Source: Nocardia arthritidis (lineage in GTDB: Bacteria > Actinomycetota > Actinomycetes > Mycobacteriales > Mycobacteriaceae). Taken from it: a DNA stretch of 64,000 nucleotides. The notes under the pieces were generated by a model. The model saw only the letters and a list, made by a program, of their open reading frames with translations. It was not told the origin of the DNA and ran no database searches. Location of the stretch: NCBI RefSeq assembly GCF_011801145.1, contig NZ_CP046172.1, positions 1,240,001 to 1,304,000 of the forward strand, read 5' to 3'. Below are positions 18,229 to 28,603 of this stretch, piece by piece. How positions within the stretch are numbered: the first letter of the stretch is position 1; every line of letters begins with the position of its first letter. The translations under genes were made by a program, and so were the position numbers.

Positions 18229-18744
18229 GTGGCGAACGAGATGGCCAAGGCGCGCCTGGCCGAATTGATGGAATCGGTGCAGGCGGGGATACAGGAGATC
18301 CAGCGCATGCAGCGGGAGCAGGTCAAGCTCACCGCGTCGGCAAGCGCCGCGGGTAAGCGGGTGACCGTGGTGGTGAACGCCAACGGCGATGTCATCGAGA
18401 CCAAATTCTCTTCCGACATCGGGGATTTGACGCACGCGGAGATCGCGCGGGCCTTCACCGAGGCGGCGCAGGAGGCCGCCGCGCAGGTGCGGACCAGGAC
18501 CAAGGAGATGGTCGCCGAGGTCGCGCGCAAGAACGCGCGCGTGCCGCGTCTGTCCGACTTCATCGACGGCATGCCGGACGTACGCGACATGCTGCCCGAA
18601 CCGCCGGAACCGTCGCTGGAGCCGCCGGGGCGGCAGGGTGTGGCGTTCGCCGACGATATGGGCGTCACCATGGAATTCGCCAACGTCGAGGAGTGGGAAC
18701 ACGATTCGGCCAACCGGTCCGATGTGCGGGATTCGGGTTGGTGA
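18229..18744 (+). CDS. YbaB/EbfC-family protein of a type VII toxin operon
   Basis: 171 aa from a GTG start, with GGGAGGA about 9 bp upstream; an in-frame ATG at 18241 is the alternative. An N-terminal coiled helix (about 1-35) leads into a YbaB-type core (VTVVVNANGDV followed by an amphipathic helix, about 45-105). A proline-rich acidic tail follows. YbaB proteins are small dimeric nucleoid-associated proteins; EspL of ESX-1 belongs to the same fold, and such genes often lie beside type VII substrates. The role here, chaperone-like or DNA-binding, is not shown. Confidence 0.7.
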   Translation: MANEMAKARLAELMESVQAGIQEIQRMQREQVKLTASASAAGKRVTVVVNANGDVIETKFSSDIGDLTHAEIARAFTEAAQEAAAQVRTRTKEMVAEVARKNARVPRLSDFIDGMPDVRDMLPEPPEPSLEPPGRQGVAFADDMGVTMEFANVEEWEHDSANRSDVRDSGW

Positions 18745-18787
18745 TGCGTTTGCGGACAGGTGACCGGGAAAGTTCGGCGGTCGGCTG

Positions 18788-21700
18788 ATGGCCGGGGTCG
18801 ACGATCTGCTCGACTCGCTTCCGGGGTGGCTCATTTCGGCGCTGAACTTCGGTCAGTCCTACCCCGTCGGTGACGAGCGTGCCCTTTTCGCGCTCGGCGA
18901 CGCCTGGGAGCAGGCGGGCCGGGATCTGCGCGCGCTGGAACCGGATATCAAGCGCGTCACCGATCAGACCCTGAAGTACTACACCGGTGAGGGCGCGACC
19001 CAGGCGCATAGGGAATTCGCGAAGCTCTTCAACGGCAAGGCGTCGGTGGAGGAGAACGCGAAGGCGCTGGAGGAGCTCGGCGACTACACCAGAAACGGTG
19101 CCACCGAACTCGAATACACCAAGATCATGGATGTCGGGTTCGCCGCCATCACCCTGTACACCGTGATCTCGTTGATGGCGGCGTGGCCGTGGGGCGAGGC
19201 GCTGGTGCCCGTGACGCTCACCGCCGGTCGCGAGACGCTGGAGATCACCGCCGAACAGGGGCTGAAGCGGCTGGCCGCGAAGGCGGGCGAGGTCGGGCTG
19301 AAGAACCTGCTCAAGCCCTACCTCAAACAGATCGGGATCGCCGGTTTGAAGGAGGGGGCCAAGGGCGCCGCGCTGGACGCCGGAACTCAGCTCTATCAGA
19401 TCGGGGCAGGTCACCGTGATCACGGCTTCGACGTCGGACAGACCCTGAAGACCGGGCTGGAGTGGGGCGCGGGCGCCGCGGTCGGCGCCGGATTCGGTAT
19501 GGGCGCGGGCGCGCTCGGCGCCAAACTCGGATTCGGACCGCGGCTGAACGGGTTGGTCAGCGGGATCGTCGGCGGCGCGGGTGGCGGCCTCGGCATGTAC
19601 GGCGCCGATGTCGGATGGCAGATCGGCAGCCAGTTGGCGCACGGCTATTTCGACCCGAGCAAGGTGGACTTCACCTTTCACCCCGAAACGCTGACGCCGG
19701 GCATAGTGCTCGGCGCCGCGCACGGAATGAAGAGCGGCATCGAGATGGCCAGCCGCCAAGGCCCGCCGCCGCCACCGCCGGCCGGGTCCGTGAGCACCGC
19801 CCCGCGCCCCGACACGCCGACACCCGGTGCGGCGGAACGGAATCCGGTGCCCCCGCCGGACCATGCGCAGGCGGACAACCCCACCGGGCAACACCACGAC
19901 CCCCGGCGACGCAACCCACCGCAAGCCACCCGGACATCAACGGCAAGAACGCGCTCGACACCCCGGGCGGCCACCAGGCCGCCCCGAATGAGCACGGTGA
20001 TCAAGCGGTGCGGGGTGATCGCACCCCTGCCGCAGCTGCCCCTGCCGCCCCGGCGGCTCACGCGGAAAATGGCGCGCGCGTTGCGGATTCGAGCCAGGCG
20101 CCCGCCGACACCGGCAAGGCGGCGGAGACCGCGAAACCTATCGGGGCCGACCGGACCGTCGCATCCGCCCCGAACGAGGTCGGCAAGCAGGCGACCCCGG
20201 TCGACCGCATCGCCAAACCGATTGCGGCCGAACGCAACACCCAGGCCCCAGAACGTCCCGCATCCCGTGCCGGTTTGAGCGGTTCCGACGCCGGGAATCG
20301 CTCCGCGAGCGTCGCCGCCGGACAAAAGGATCGTCCCGTCCTGGCGGCTCACGCGGCGGCCGAGGCTGATGCCGCCGCACCTCGAGAACATGCGACGTTG
20401 CCGGAAAACGCTGTCGTCCAATCGGATTCCCGCGTAGTAGAGCCTGGTTCGCAGGTAGGCGATACGGGTCCGCGGGCCGCAGGACCGGATCATCTTATTG
20501 CCGAACCGGACCGGACGGCGGTCAAGCCGGACTCCGAATTGCGGGCCGTCATACCGAGTTCCCGCAGGGCCGAGCCGACCCTGCATGTCGCGGAAACGGA
20601 TTCGGCCGGAAACCTCATCGCCAAGGATCGCGCCGCGCCCGCCGAGGAACGTGCCATCCTCTCGAACGATCGTGACCCCGAATCCGGTTCGCGCGGCATC
20701 GATCCCGGACGGCACCAGCAACCCGGCGAACCCGGACAAAACCACGGCGATTCGGGCCGGCGTGGCTCGGAACCAGCCCGCCATGGCGATCCCGCCGCCC
20801 GCCGCGCCGGAATGCCTCGCGAACCCGAACTCGTCGGCGCCGCCCGCGAACCGATCCACGGCACCGCGAGCAATGTCGGCGAGTTCCGCGGCGACGCGCG
20901 CCCCGAGGCGGCGGCCCATCTCACGCCGGAGGAGGTGCGGCGCGAGATCGCGGACAATAAATCGCTCATCATGCCCGAGCGCTGCACCTGGGATCCGGAG
21001 CGGCAGGCCTTCCGCATGCGTGCGGGCAATCAGGACATCACCGTTTCGGTGCGGGTGGCCGACGAACCGCTGCCGCACGAGGTCGCCCGATTCTCCGGCG
21101 AGGGAACAGAATTCCACGTCGAGATCTCACCGACCGCCAGGACCGAGGATGTGGCGCGCGCGGTCGCGCACGAATTGGCCGAGATCAAGCTGGCCGGGGA
21201 TCCTCGGGTGCGCACCGATCCGTTCAGCGAGCGGCCCAACGAGATGTCGTCGCACCTCGGCGGCCGTTTCGCCGAGCTGAAGGTGCTAGAGGGGCAGCTC
21301 GACCGGGCCGGCACCGAGCCCGCCCGCGCGCACGAATTGCCAAGGCTCAGACGAGATCTCACAGATCTGATGAACCGTCTCGGCCTGAAGCGCGAGGCCG
21401 AATACGCCGACCGCTGGAAGTTGCTGCGCGAGCACGACCCGGAGCTGGCGACCAGGCTGGAGCACGCCCTCGATCGCGACGGGCCACCGGGCCAGGAGCA
21501 CGACCACGACGCCCACCCCGACGAAATCCCGCAACACACAGGCGAATTCGAGTCGGGGGAGCGCGGATCCGGGATCGATTTCGGGTCCGCCATCGCCTTC
21601 CGCAACGAACTGTACGACGCCGCCCGCGTGGAGACCGCCGGATCCGGCCGGAGCCCGCAGGACGCGGTCCAGCAGTTCGCCATCCATCGGGCGCTGTCGC

Positions 21701-24700
21701 GGATCTTCAAGCAGAGCCCGGACGGCTGGGTGCTCAAGGGCGGGCAGGGGATGCTGTCGCGCATCCCCGGCGCGCGGATGTCCTCGGATATCGATCTGGT
21801 CCGGTCCGACAGCGCCAGGAAGCTCGGTCTCGGCGATCCGGACTTCCCCAAGACGGAGCGTGCGGCGCGGGAGGCCGACCTGCAGGACGAGATGATCGCC
21901 GACTACTGTGCCGCACTGGAGCGGGACCACGGCGACAATCTGCGGTTCGTCTTCGAATCGAAGGAGATATTGCAGAGCGGCGGCCTGCGCATCTTCCATC
22001 GCGTCTTCGTCGGTGACATCCAGGTGATGCGGCTCGGCGCCGATCTCAACCCGGAACGGAAGATCCCGATGCATGTGGATCCGGAGATCGTGCCGTTCCC
22101 GGATCAGCTGCTGCGCACCGACGCGATGGGGACGGAGCCGAACCTGCGGGTGCTGTCCGTCGCGGATACCTTGGCGCACAAGCTCGCCGGCATGCACACC
22201 GAGGGCTTCCGGAGCGAGGACGACAAATGCCTGGACTGTCTGCCGTCCAAGACCAGGCAGGGCTTCTTCGAATGCCGCAAGGCGGGCAGCACGCTGCCGT
22301 ATCGCCCGCAGGATATGGCCGATGTGCTGCTGCTGGCCATGCACAACGAATTCGACGGCGAAGCGACCAAGCAGATGCTGGAGCGGGAATTCGATTACCG
22401 CAGGAGCGGCGGCGATCTGCTCGCGCTGACGGGCACGGGTTTCGAACTGCCGAACAAGGATTGGGGCGACTGGTTCGAACAGCATCTGCGTACCACCGAC
22501 GCGCTGCCGTTCCGCACGCTGGACGAGGCGATGCCGCTGGCGCACTCCTTCCTGGATCCGCTGCTGCGCGACGGTGAATTCCATGGGCAGTGGGATCCGG
22601 CGCAGCGCCGCTGGATCGGCGAGCACGACCAGCCGCTGACCGAAACCCATATCCCCACAAGCGAATCCACCGATCAGCCGGTGCCGGAGCCGCGGCAGCG
22701 GCCCGCGAACGTGCGGCCGATCGAGGGCACCGGCGCCGGTGCGCCGTCGACCCACTTCGCCGATGCCGAGCACATGGGACGGTGGGATGCGCTGGCGGGC
22801 CGCGGCAAATCGGACGAAAGCCTGCGGTTCTACCTCGACAGGATGGCCGCGAACCACTTGCCCGCCGGTGACAAGGTGAAGTCGATGTACCAGTACCTCG
22901 AGCGGCTCGGGTATCAGCCGGAGGAGGTCGCCGGTCTCGATGACAAGCACCTGCGGTTCTATGTGCACCAAAGCGGTGAGGAATACATTCACACCCTGGC
23001 ACTGCTGGCCGACCCGGGCACAACCGTCGAGATCGTCTACACCCCGACCAGGCATTTCGAGGCGCTGCGCGGCGAGGCGTACCAGGGCCACATCGCCTAT
23101 GTCGGCGAACTGCCCAAGGGTATGACCCTGGAGCAGGCCAATACGGTGGCCTACGCGCGCTGGACCCGAGGTGAGTCGATCCACGATATTCCGCACCACG
23201 AGATGGTGCGGGAATTGCTGGAACTGCATGCCAAACCGCTGAAATCGGCGCTGGCGATCCGCGACCGGCTCATCGAGCGCGGTATCGATCCGAGCCGAAT
23301 TCGCTTGGCGTACACCGAATCCGGCCGAGACCACGTCTACAGCGAATCGCGCTGGCAGCGGGCACACATCTTCACACTGGCTCGGCTGCGCGAGGATCCG
23401 GTCGGCACCCGGCAGCTGATCGTCGACGGGTTGCGCGGTGCGGGCGAGGCGGGCGAGATCCGCGCGGCCCGCGCGGAAAACATGGTGAACGAGGTGCTTT
23501 CGCGGCACGAACCCGGCGACACCGGGCCGGGGAAGTACACGCTCTTGTGGATCCGCGATTCCCGGCCGGGCGGTATGCACGGCCCGGAGCTGGATACCCG
23601 TCCGGCCTACATCCGGCAGATGATCGAAATGCTGCGCGAGCGTCAACCCGACCGGAAGATCCTGCTGGTGGGCGACGACCTGTTCGCGGGCAGGCCCGAA
23701 CTGCGGGAGAGCTGGGAGCGCGCGGGTGTGCTCGACGGCGTCGATACGAACACGCTGATCAAATTCTGGGAACGGGACGGCCTGTCCCGCGCCGAGCAGG
23801 GCCTGTTCTTCCACCGGTTCGGCACCGAGCGCGAGGTGGTGCAGATCGGCATGGAGAGCGGCGCGCTGGAAACCCAGACCGTCCTCGGCGTACCGACCGT
23901 GTACAACTCGGCGCTGGAATACGAGGGCACCAAGGCCAACCGGTGGCTGCACTATTCGCAGCGGTGGGAGTACGGCCACACCGTCCGGATCACCGACGAG
24001 CACGGAAATCAGGTCTACGACCCGCAAACGAGACGGCCGCTCAAGGAGTTCCAACCGCACGGTCCGGCGCTCGATCCGCCGCTGCGCACCATCGAACGCG
24101 TCACCGTCGGCCCCGAACTGCCCGATCCGACGAGCAGGCCGGTCGCGGTCATGCGGGCGTCCAAGGTCTCGGTGACCGCGGACCGCATCACCCGGCTGAT
24201 CGACACCGGTGAACTGGATCAGTGGTCGCAGCGGCTCGGCCGCTCCACCGGGCCGAAAAGCCACGAGTGGGGGGAGCCGTGGACCGAGAAGGACTGGCGC
24301 TCCAGCGCACACTACGCCGACCAGCTGACTCGCTGGCTGCACACCGAGGCGCGCACACCGGACGAGATCGCCACCAAATGGGATGCCATCCGGCTCGCGC
24401 TGCAGGGCGTTGTCGAGCCCGGATTCTCCCGGGACGACACCGATTTCAGCACCAGGATGACCCATCCGTTCTTCACCCTGCACACCGACAACGATGCGCC
24501 CGTACACCTGACCAACCGGCTGGCCGAGGGATACGCCGCCGAACCGGAGGCGCGCCCGGCCGCGGTCGCCGCCGCGCTGCGGGAGGTATTCGAGACCGCG
24601 GACGTCCGTGGACAGGGCGTGCGGGACCTCTCGGCGTTCCGGATGGAACCCGAGGAGCTGGAGAAGCTGCACCAGGCGCTCGATCGGGTCATCTCGCGCA

Positions 24701-25122
24701 ACCAGATTCATCCGCCCGTGCCATACGACGCGCCGCCGGGCGGCTCGGCATGGGACGCGCCTGGTGCGTCGACGCATTCGCGGATACCACCGCTGGACCG
24801 GCTGGAGATAACCGACGACCGGATGCGCTACGTGCTGGAGGGCGACGACACCGGCCGCGGCGGCGGTCATCGCTTCGGCACCGGGGTGCCGAACAAGACC
24901 GAATTCCCGGAGCGTTGGGACGATGAGACGATCAGGCGCTATGTGCTGGAGATCGCCGCCGCGCCGGATCGGGCGCTTTTCCAGGCCAACGGCAACTGGA
25001 ATGTGATCGGCTGGCGCGACGGCGTGCAGGTGAGCGTGATCATCAAGCAGAACGGACAGGTGCAGTCGACTTGGCCGGAAAAGGGTCGCGGCGTGCACCG
25101 TAACCCACCGGCGAAGTCATGA
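18788..25122 (+). CDS. Type VII polymorphic toxin: AbiEii-like NTase, GT-like region, EndoU tip; frameshifted
   Basis: The N-terminal part reads in frame 2 from the ATG at 18788. The rest is open in frame 1 to 25122. The join lies near 19885-19925, most simply at the C5 run 19900-19904; one extra C restores a 2,111-aa protein (numbering below). Domains: type VII WXG100-like toxin N-terminus (about 1-185), glycine/alanine-rich helical region (to about 330), proline-rich linker, region with HELAEI (H795), AbiEii-type nucleotidyltransferase (LKGG loop at about 984-986, then S-D-I-D with D1001 and D1003), a 500-residue region resembling a GT-B glycosyltransferase (about 1330-1900, weak), and a C-terminal EndoU-type RNase (GGGHR with H2028, then a K-x-E-F-P segment). 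AbiEii enzymes transfer nucleotides to RNA targets and EndoU cleaves RNA. Frameshift status (assembly error, phase variation or recoding) is undecided. Confidence 0.75.
19900..19904 (+). other. Probable frameshift point (C5 homopolymer)
   Basis: In frame 2 the codons here are GAC CCC CGG. Downstream frame 2 turns into arginine/proline-rich nonsense, while frame 1 becomes natural (SHPDINGKNALDTPGG). Adding one C to the run gives a smooth join. A -1 slip of the CCC-decoding tRNA would give the same result. Confidence 0.6.
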
Positions 25123-25151
25123 CGCGTTACCTCGATGTGCGCCCGCGTTTT

Positions 25152-25976
25152 TCAGCGCAGCAGCGCAACTATTTCGGCGGCGATGCGCGCGCCGATCCTA
25201 TTGTCCCGTCGTTCGGCCGGATCATATGCGGGCTGGAACCGGCCGAGAATTCGATCGACCTCGGGCCGGATTTCGGCGATCCGCTCCGGATAACGCAATT
25301 CGGCGTAGGTGCGCAGATTTTGTGGGGACAGCGATTCCGGCCGCACCTCGGGCAGGAAGTAATCGAGGAAATGCACGCCGCCGGTGGGCAGTCCGTACAC
25401 CTCGGCCATGGTCAGCAAATCCTCGAACAGGATGCGCAGATCCACCATATCGCGGCGGACCGCGTCGGCGACCACTCGGCCGATATCCTCCCGCGTCGCT
25501 CTTTCCGCGACGAGGTCGAGAATGGTGCGGTGCGGTGTGGTGACCGGGACGCCGTGGTGGATCATGACATCGTCCGGGGTAAGCGGCGCCACGTCGATGA
25601 GCACCGCGCGCGGCGGTATCCGTTCGGTGGCCGAGGTCATCCGGGTGCCCGTCGTCCGGATCACCCCGAGTTCCAGTACCTGACAGGCGGATTCGTGCGA
25701 TATGACGACATCCTTCTCGATGGCGTCGGGACGTTCCCAGCGGAACAGTTCCGGCGAAACGGCGAGCCAGGCCGCGTACGGAAACGCATATTGCATGCCG
25801 TAGGTGCTCGCGGAAATCTGATGCACCGACCAGTCGAGCTCATGCAGCAGGCCGGTCGACGCGAAATGCGCGAGCGCGGCGTCGTCGGCGCCGGCCCGTT
25901 TCGCCTGTGCCGTGGTGATCAGGCCGTTTTGGCGCGCCGCGGCAATCGATATTTCATAGAAAACCTTTTCCCACAT
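25152..25976 (-). CDS. AbiEi-type antitoxin / winged-helix regulator
   Basis: 274 aa. The start is placed at the ATG at 25976 because GGAGG lies 7 bp upstream; the frame stays open further upstream, but that extension is an arginine-rich shadow. The N-terminus (about 1-55) shows the winged-helix pattern of AbiEi-family antitoxins (NGLITTAQAKRAGADDAALAHF, then a wing). In AbiE type IV systems AbiEi represses the operon and neutralises the nucleotidyltransferase AbiEii. Here it is convergent with the toxin carrying an AbiEii-like domain, 29 bp between stops, and divergent from the zinc-ribbon gene, so it may control both its own and that promoter. A general AbiEi-like actinobacterial regulator without toxin specificity is the alternative. 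Confidence 0.7.
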   Translation of the reverse strand: MWEKVFYEISIAAARQNGLITTAQAKRAGADDAALAHFASTGLLHELDWSVHQISASTYGMQYAFPYAAWLAVSPELFRWERPDAIEKDVVISHESACQVLELGVIRTTGTRMTSATERIPPRAVLIDVAPLTPDDVMIHHGVPVTTPHRTILDLVAERATREDIGRVVADAVRRDMVDLRILFEDLLTMAEVYGLPTGGVHFLDYFLPEVRPESLSPQNLRTYAELRYPERIAEIRPEVDRILGRFQPAYDPAERRDNRIGARIAAEIVALLR

Positions 25977-26065
25977 CGCATCCTCCAAGCGCGAACGGCC
26001 GTCGCGGTCAGCACTACTGTAGACAGTGCGGCCCAACGGTTTCCACAAGAATCGAGGAGAACGCT

Positions 26066-26623
26066 GTGACCGACACCCTGCCATTGGCGCGCACCAATGC
26101 CGAGGCGCATCTGTTCCTGGAGTTGCAGCCGTGCCCGGACTGCGGTGAAACTCGGTGCCGCTTCCGCGGTTCCGTCGTCTATTCCGGGGATGTGCTCGCG
26201 AGCAGATATACCGGCACCTGTCCGCGCTGCGGCGCCGAACGCGCCTATCGGTTCCGGCTGCCCGACGAAATATTACCGCCGCCCGACGACGCGGTGCGCT
26301 TCGGCGGCGACGATCCCTCACAGCTGATCGATCCCGGTGTGTGGCTGTGGTATTCGGATATCGCCGCTAGACAGGCGCCCGCCGAGCGGTCCGGCCTCGA
26401 CGACGACGCCGCCCACTCGGCGCGGCACGCGCTGGCCACCGCGCTCGCCGCGGTCGAGGAGGTGCTGAAGTTCGTTCCGCCATCCGCGGATCGGGTGCCC
26501 GAGCAGGCCTTCACCTCCCTGGACGGACGCGCGCTGTACGAGCGCGAACCCGGCCGATTCAGCACGGTGCGGCTGACCGCGCTGCGCGACCACTACGCCG
26601 GGCAACTCGCGGATCGGCGGTGA
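26066..26623 (+). CDS. Zinc-ribbon hypothetical protein, candidate immunity
   Basis: 185 aa from a GTG start with GAGGAG about 8 bp upstream. Two CPxCG knuckles (C23/C26 and C52/C55) frame a beta-rich segment and should bind one zinc ion. The C-terminal two thirds is helical and acidic. No enzyme motif. It is divergent from the AbiEi-like gene across an 89-bp gap and sits beside the EndoU toxin, an immunity-like position. I do not recognise the family with certainty; immunity is an inference from location. Confidence 0.6.
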   Translation: MTDTLPLARTNAEAHLFLELQPCPDCGETRCRFRGSVVYSGDVLASRYTGTCPRCGAERAYRFRLPDEILPPPDDAVRFGGDDPSQLIDPGVWLWYSDIAARQAPAERSGLDDDAAHSARHALATALAAVEEVLKFVPPSADRVPEQAFTSLDGRALYEREPGRFSTVRLTALRDHYAGQLADRR

Positions 26624-26754
26624 TTCACATCGCGGCAACCGAATGTTCGAACGGTCGAGGGACAGTGTCGAGACGGATAAACCTTAAGCGAATGTCAAGT
26701 CGCGGAATCTGGGGCGCTGGATCCGGCCGGATCCGTGTAAATATGTCAGAGAGT

Positions 26755-26766
26755 GGGCATATGCCC
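26755..26766. promoter_or_regulatory. Perfect 12-bp palindrome upstream of the esp cluster
   Basis: GGGCATATGCCC lies 38 bp upstream of the EspB-like start, in an otherwise non-coding 180-bp stretch that also holds AACCTTAAG at about 26680. It could be an operator. No known consensus is matched with confidence. Confidence 0.35.
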
Positions 26767-26803
26767 GGCACAGGGCAGCGCCGAGCTAGTCGGGAGTCGA
26801 TCG

Positions 26804-28603
26804 ATGGCAGATGACGGGAAGCCGCAACCTCCGGATGACTGGAAGACATTACAGGGACTGGTCCAGAGCGATGGGTTGAAGTTCGACCCCAAGTCGGTCA
26901 CCCAGATGGTCAACACGATCGGTGACGTCAAGCGGTACATCAAGGCCGTGCAGTCCGAGCTGGAGAACGTCTACAACATCAACCCGTTCACCGACCTGTC
27001 CTCCAGCGGTGAGCTCGCCGACAGGTTCTCGAAGAAGGCGCACGGCCTGCACAAGACGCTCGCCAATCAGTTGCAGAATCTGGACGATATGACCGATACG
27101 TACCTGGCGGCGGCCAAGGCGTACAAGGACGCGGACGGCTACAACAAGTACGACTTCGACAAGATCCGCGACAGCATCCCGTCCGGCCCGGTCACGCTGG
27201 ACAAGTCGACCATTCCGAAGCCGGATCGCGACCAGTTCAACTACCCGACGCCGATCTGGCCGGGCCAGGACAAGGACGGATCGCTCCCGGCCAATCTGCA
27301 GCACGCGGGCAACTACGACAAAGCGACGATCAAAGGCGAAGAGCCGACCACGATCTCGGGTGAGAAGTACGACACCATCCTCTCCCACATGGTCACCACG
27401 CAGCCGTGGGTCGCGGCGCAGGATGCCGGATCGCATTGGACCTGGCTCGGCAAGATAGTCCAGACCCAGTTCGACAATCTGAGCAAGCAGGCGGGCGATC
27501 TGGAGAGCAGTTGGAACAGTCCGTCCGGCGCGCCGAGGGCCCGCGCGGCGACGCAGCGGTACAGCCAGCAGGGTGCTGATCTCGGCTACGGCATGCAGAG
27601 CATCGGCGACGTCCTCAACTACACGGGCGGCTGGCTGTCGGGCTTCAGCACCGAGATGAGTTCGGGTATCGACCGGATCGACCCGCACCCCAGCGAGACG
27701 CCCGCGCACTACCAGGCGCGCTTCTACGAGGCGATGAAGTCATCGGGCATCGGCGCGATGAACAGCGTTTATCTGCCGGGACTTTCGCACACCGACTCCA
27801 AGATCGCGGTGTTGAACGATCCGTTCTCACCGGTCAACCAGGATCCGGGTCCGCCCGGCCCACCCGGTCCCCCCGGACCAGGGGCGTTCGGTCCCGGGCC
27901 GGGCGGTCCCGGACTCAGCCCGGCGGCGCAGGCCGAGGCGGACCGGCTGCGCAAGCAGGCCGCGGATCTGCAAGCCCAGAACGCCGCGGAGCAAAAGGCT
28001 TGGGAGGAGGCGCGAAACGCGCAGGATCCGACGAAGCAGGGCGCGCCGGGCCCCGGGACGGACGGCAATCCCGCCAATCCGCACGATCCGAACGGCGGCC
28101 CGAACACCGTTCCGGCCGGCCCGGGCCTGGATGCGGCGAAGCAGGGCCTGGATCAGGCGATGCAGGGATTGAACCAGGGCCTGAACGCGGCCAAACAGCA
28201 GTACGACAAGGGCCTGATGGATCAGGCGAAAAACCTTGCGGCCGGGGTGCCTTCGACGCTCGACCCCAGCAAGCTGAGCAAGCTCGGCGGCCCGGGGCCC
28301 GGCCCGGGCAAGGGCATACCGAGCCTGACCCCGCTGTCCCGCGAGGCGCAGCAGGCCGCCAAGCTGTTCCCGCGCGCCACCATCAACGGCGTCAACGGCA
28401 CGGCTCAGGGGGCGATCACGCGGGCCGGGCTCGCGGGCACCGCGCAGGGCGCACCGGGCGCCTCGGGCGCGCCGGGCGCGGCGGGCCGCGGCAGTGGCCA
28501 GGAGAAGGATCACAAGACGCCCGACTACCTCAAGCACCACGACCACCTCGAGGAGGCGCTCGGCCAGCCGCCGGTAGTCGCGAAACCCGTTGTGGAGAAA
28601 TGA
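26804..28603 (+). CDS. Large EspB/PPE-like type VII secretion substrate
   Basis: 599 aa. The ATG at 26804 (MADDGK) is preferred over an in-frame start at 26753 because GGGAG lies 8 bp upstream and the earlier start would run through a palindromic regulatory site. The N-terminal half is helical, with a YNKYD segment near residue 110 that fits the YxxxD/E export motif and a W-N-S-P-S-G turn near 240, like the WxG turn of PPE/EspB proteins. A collagen-like PGPPGPPGPPGPG stretch (near 350) starts a long proline/glycine-rich low-complexity tail, ending in a charged, histidine-containing C-terminus. The following EspG gene overlaps its stop by ATGA. Probably secreted with EspG help; the homology call is by architecture. 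Confidence 0.65.
   Translation: MADDGKPQPPDDWKTLQGLVQSDGLKFDPKSVTQMVNTIGDVKRYIKAVQSELENVYNINPFTDLSSSGELADRFSKKAHGLHKTLANQLQNLDDMTDTYLAAAKAYKDADGYNKYDFDKIRDSIPSGPVTLDKSTIPKPDRDQFNYPTPIWPGQDKDGSLPANLQHAGNYDKATIKGEEPTTISGEKYDTILSHMVTTQPWVAAQDAGSHWTWLGKIVQTQFDNLSKQAGDLESSWNSPSGAPRARAATQRYSQQGADLGYGMQSIGDVLNYTGGWLSGFSTEMSSGIDRIDPHPSETPAHYQARFYEAMKSSGIGAMNSVYLPGLSHTDSKIAVLNDPFSPVNQDPGPPGPPGPPGPGAFGPGPGGPGLSPAAQAEADRLRKQAADLQAQNAAEQKAWEEARNAQDPTKQGAPGPGTDGNPANPHDPNGGPNTVPAGPGLDAAKQGLDQAMQGLNQGLNAAKQQYDKGLMDQAKNLAAGVPSTLDPSKLSKLGGPGPGPGKGIPSLTPLSREAQQAAKLFPRATINGVNGTAQGAITRAGLAGTAQGAPGASGAPGAAGRGSGQEKDHKTPDYLKHHDHLEEALGQPPVVAKPVVEK

Noticed and set aside
21286..25098. 1,270-aa minus-strand open frame opposite the EndoU toxin
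   Set aside because: Composition is that of an antisense GC-rich frame; no domain, and the plus strand encodes AbiEii- and EndoU-like motifs.
25119..26069. 316-aa plus-strand frame over the AbiEi-like gene
   Set aside because: The minus strand has a clear winged-helix protein with a good ribosome site; the plus frame looks like a shadow.
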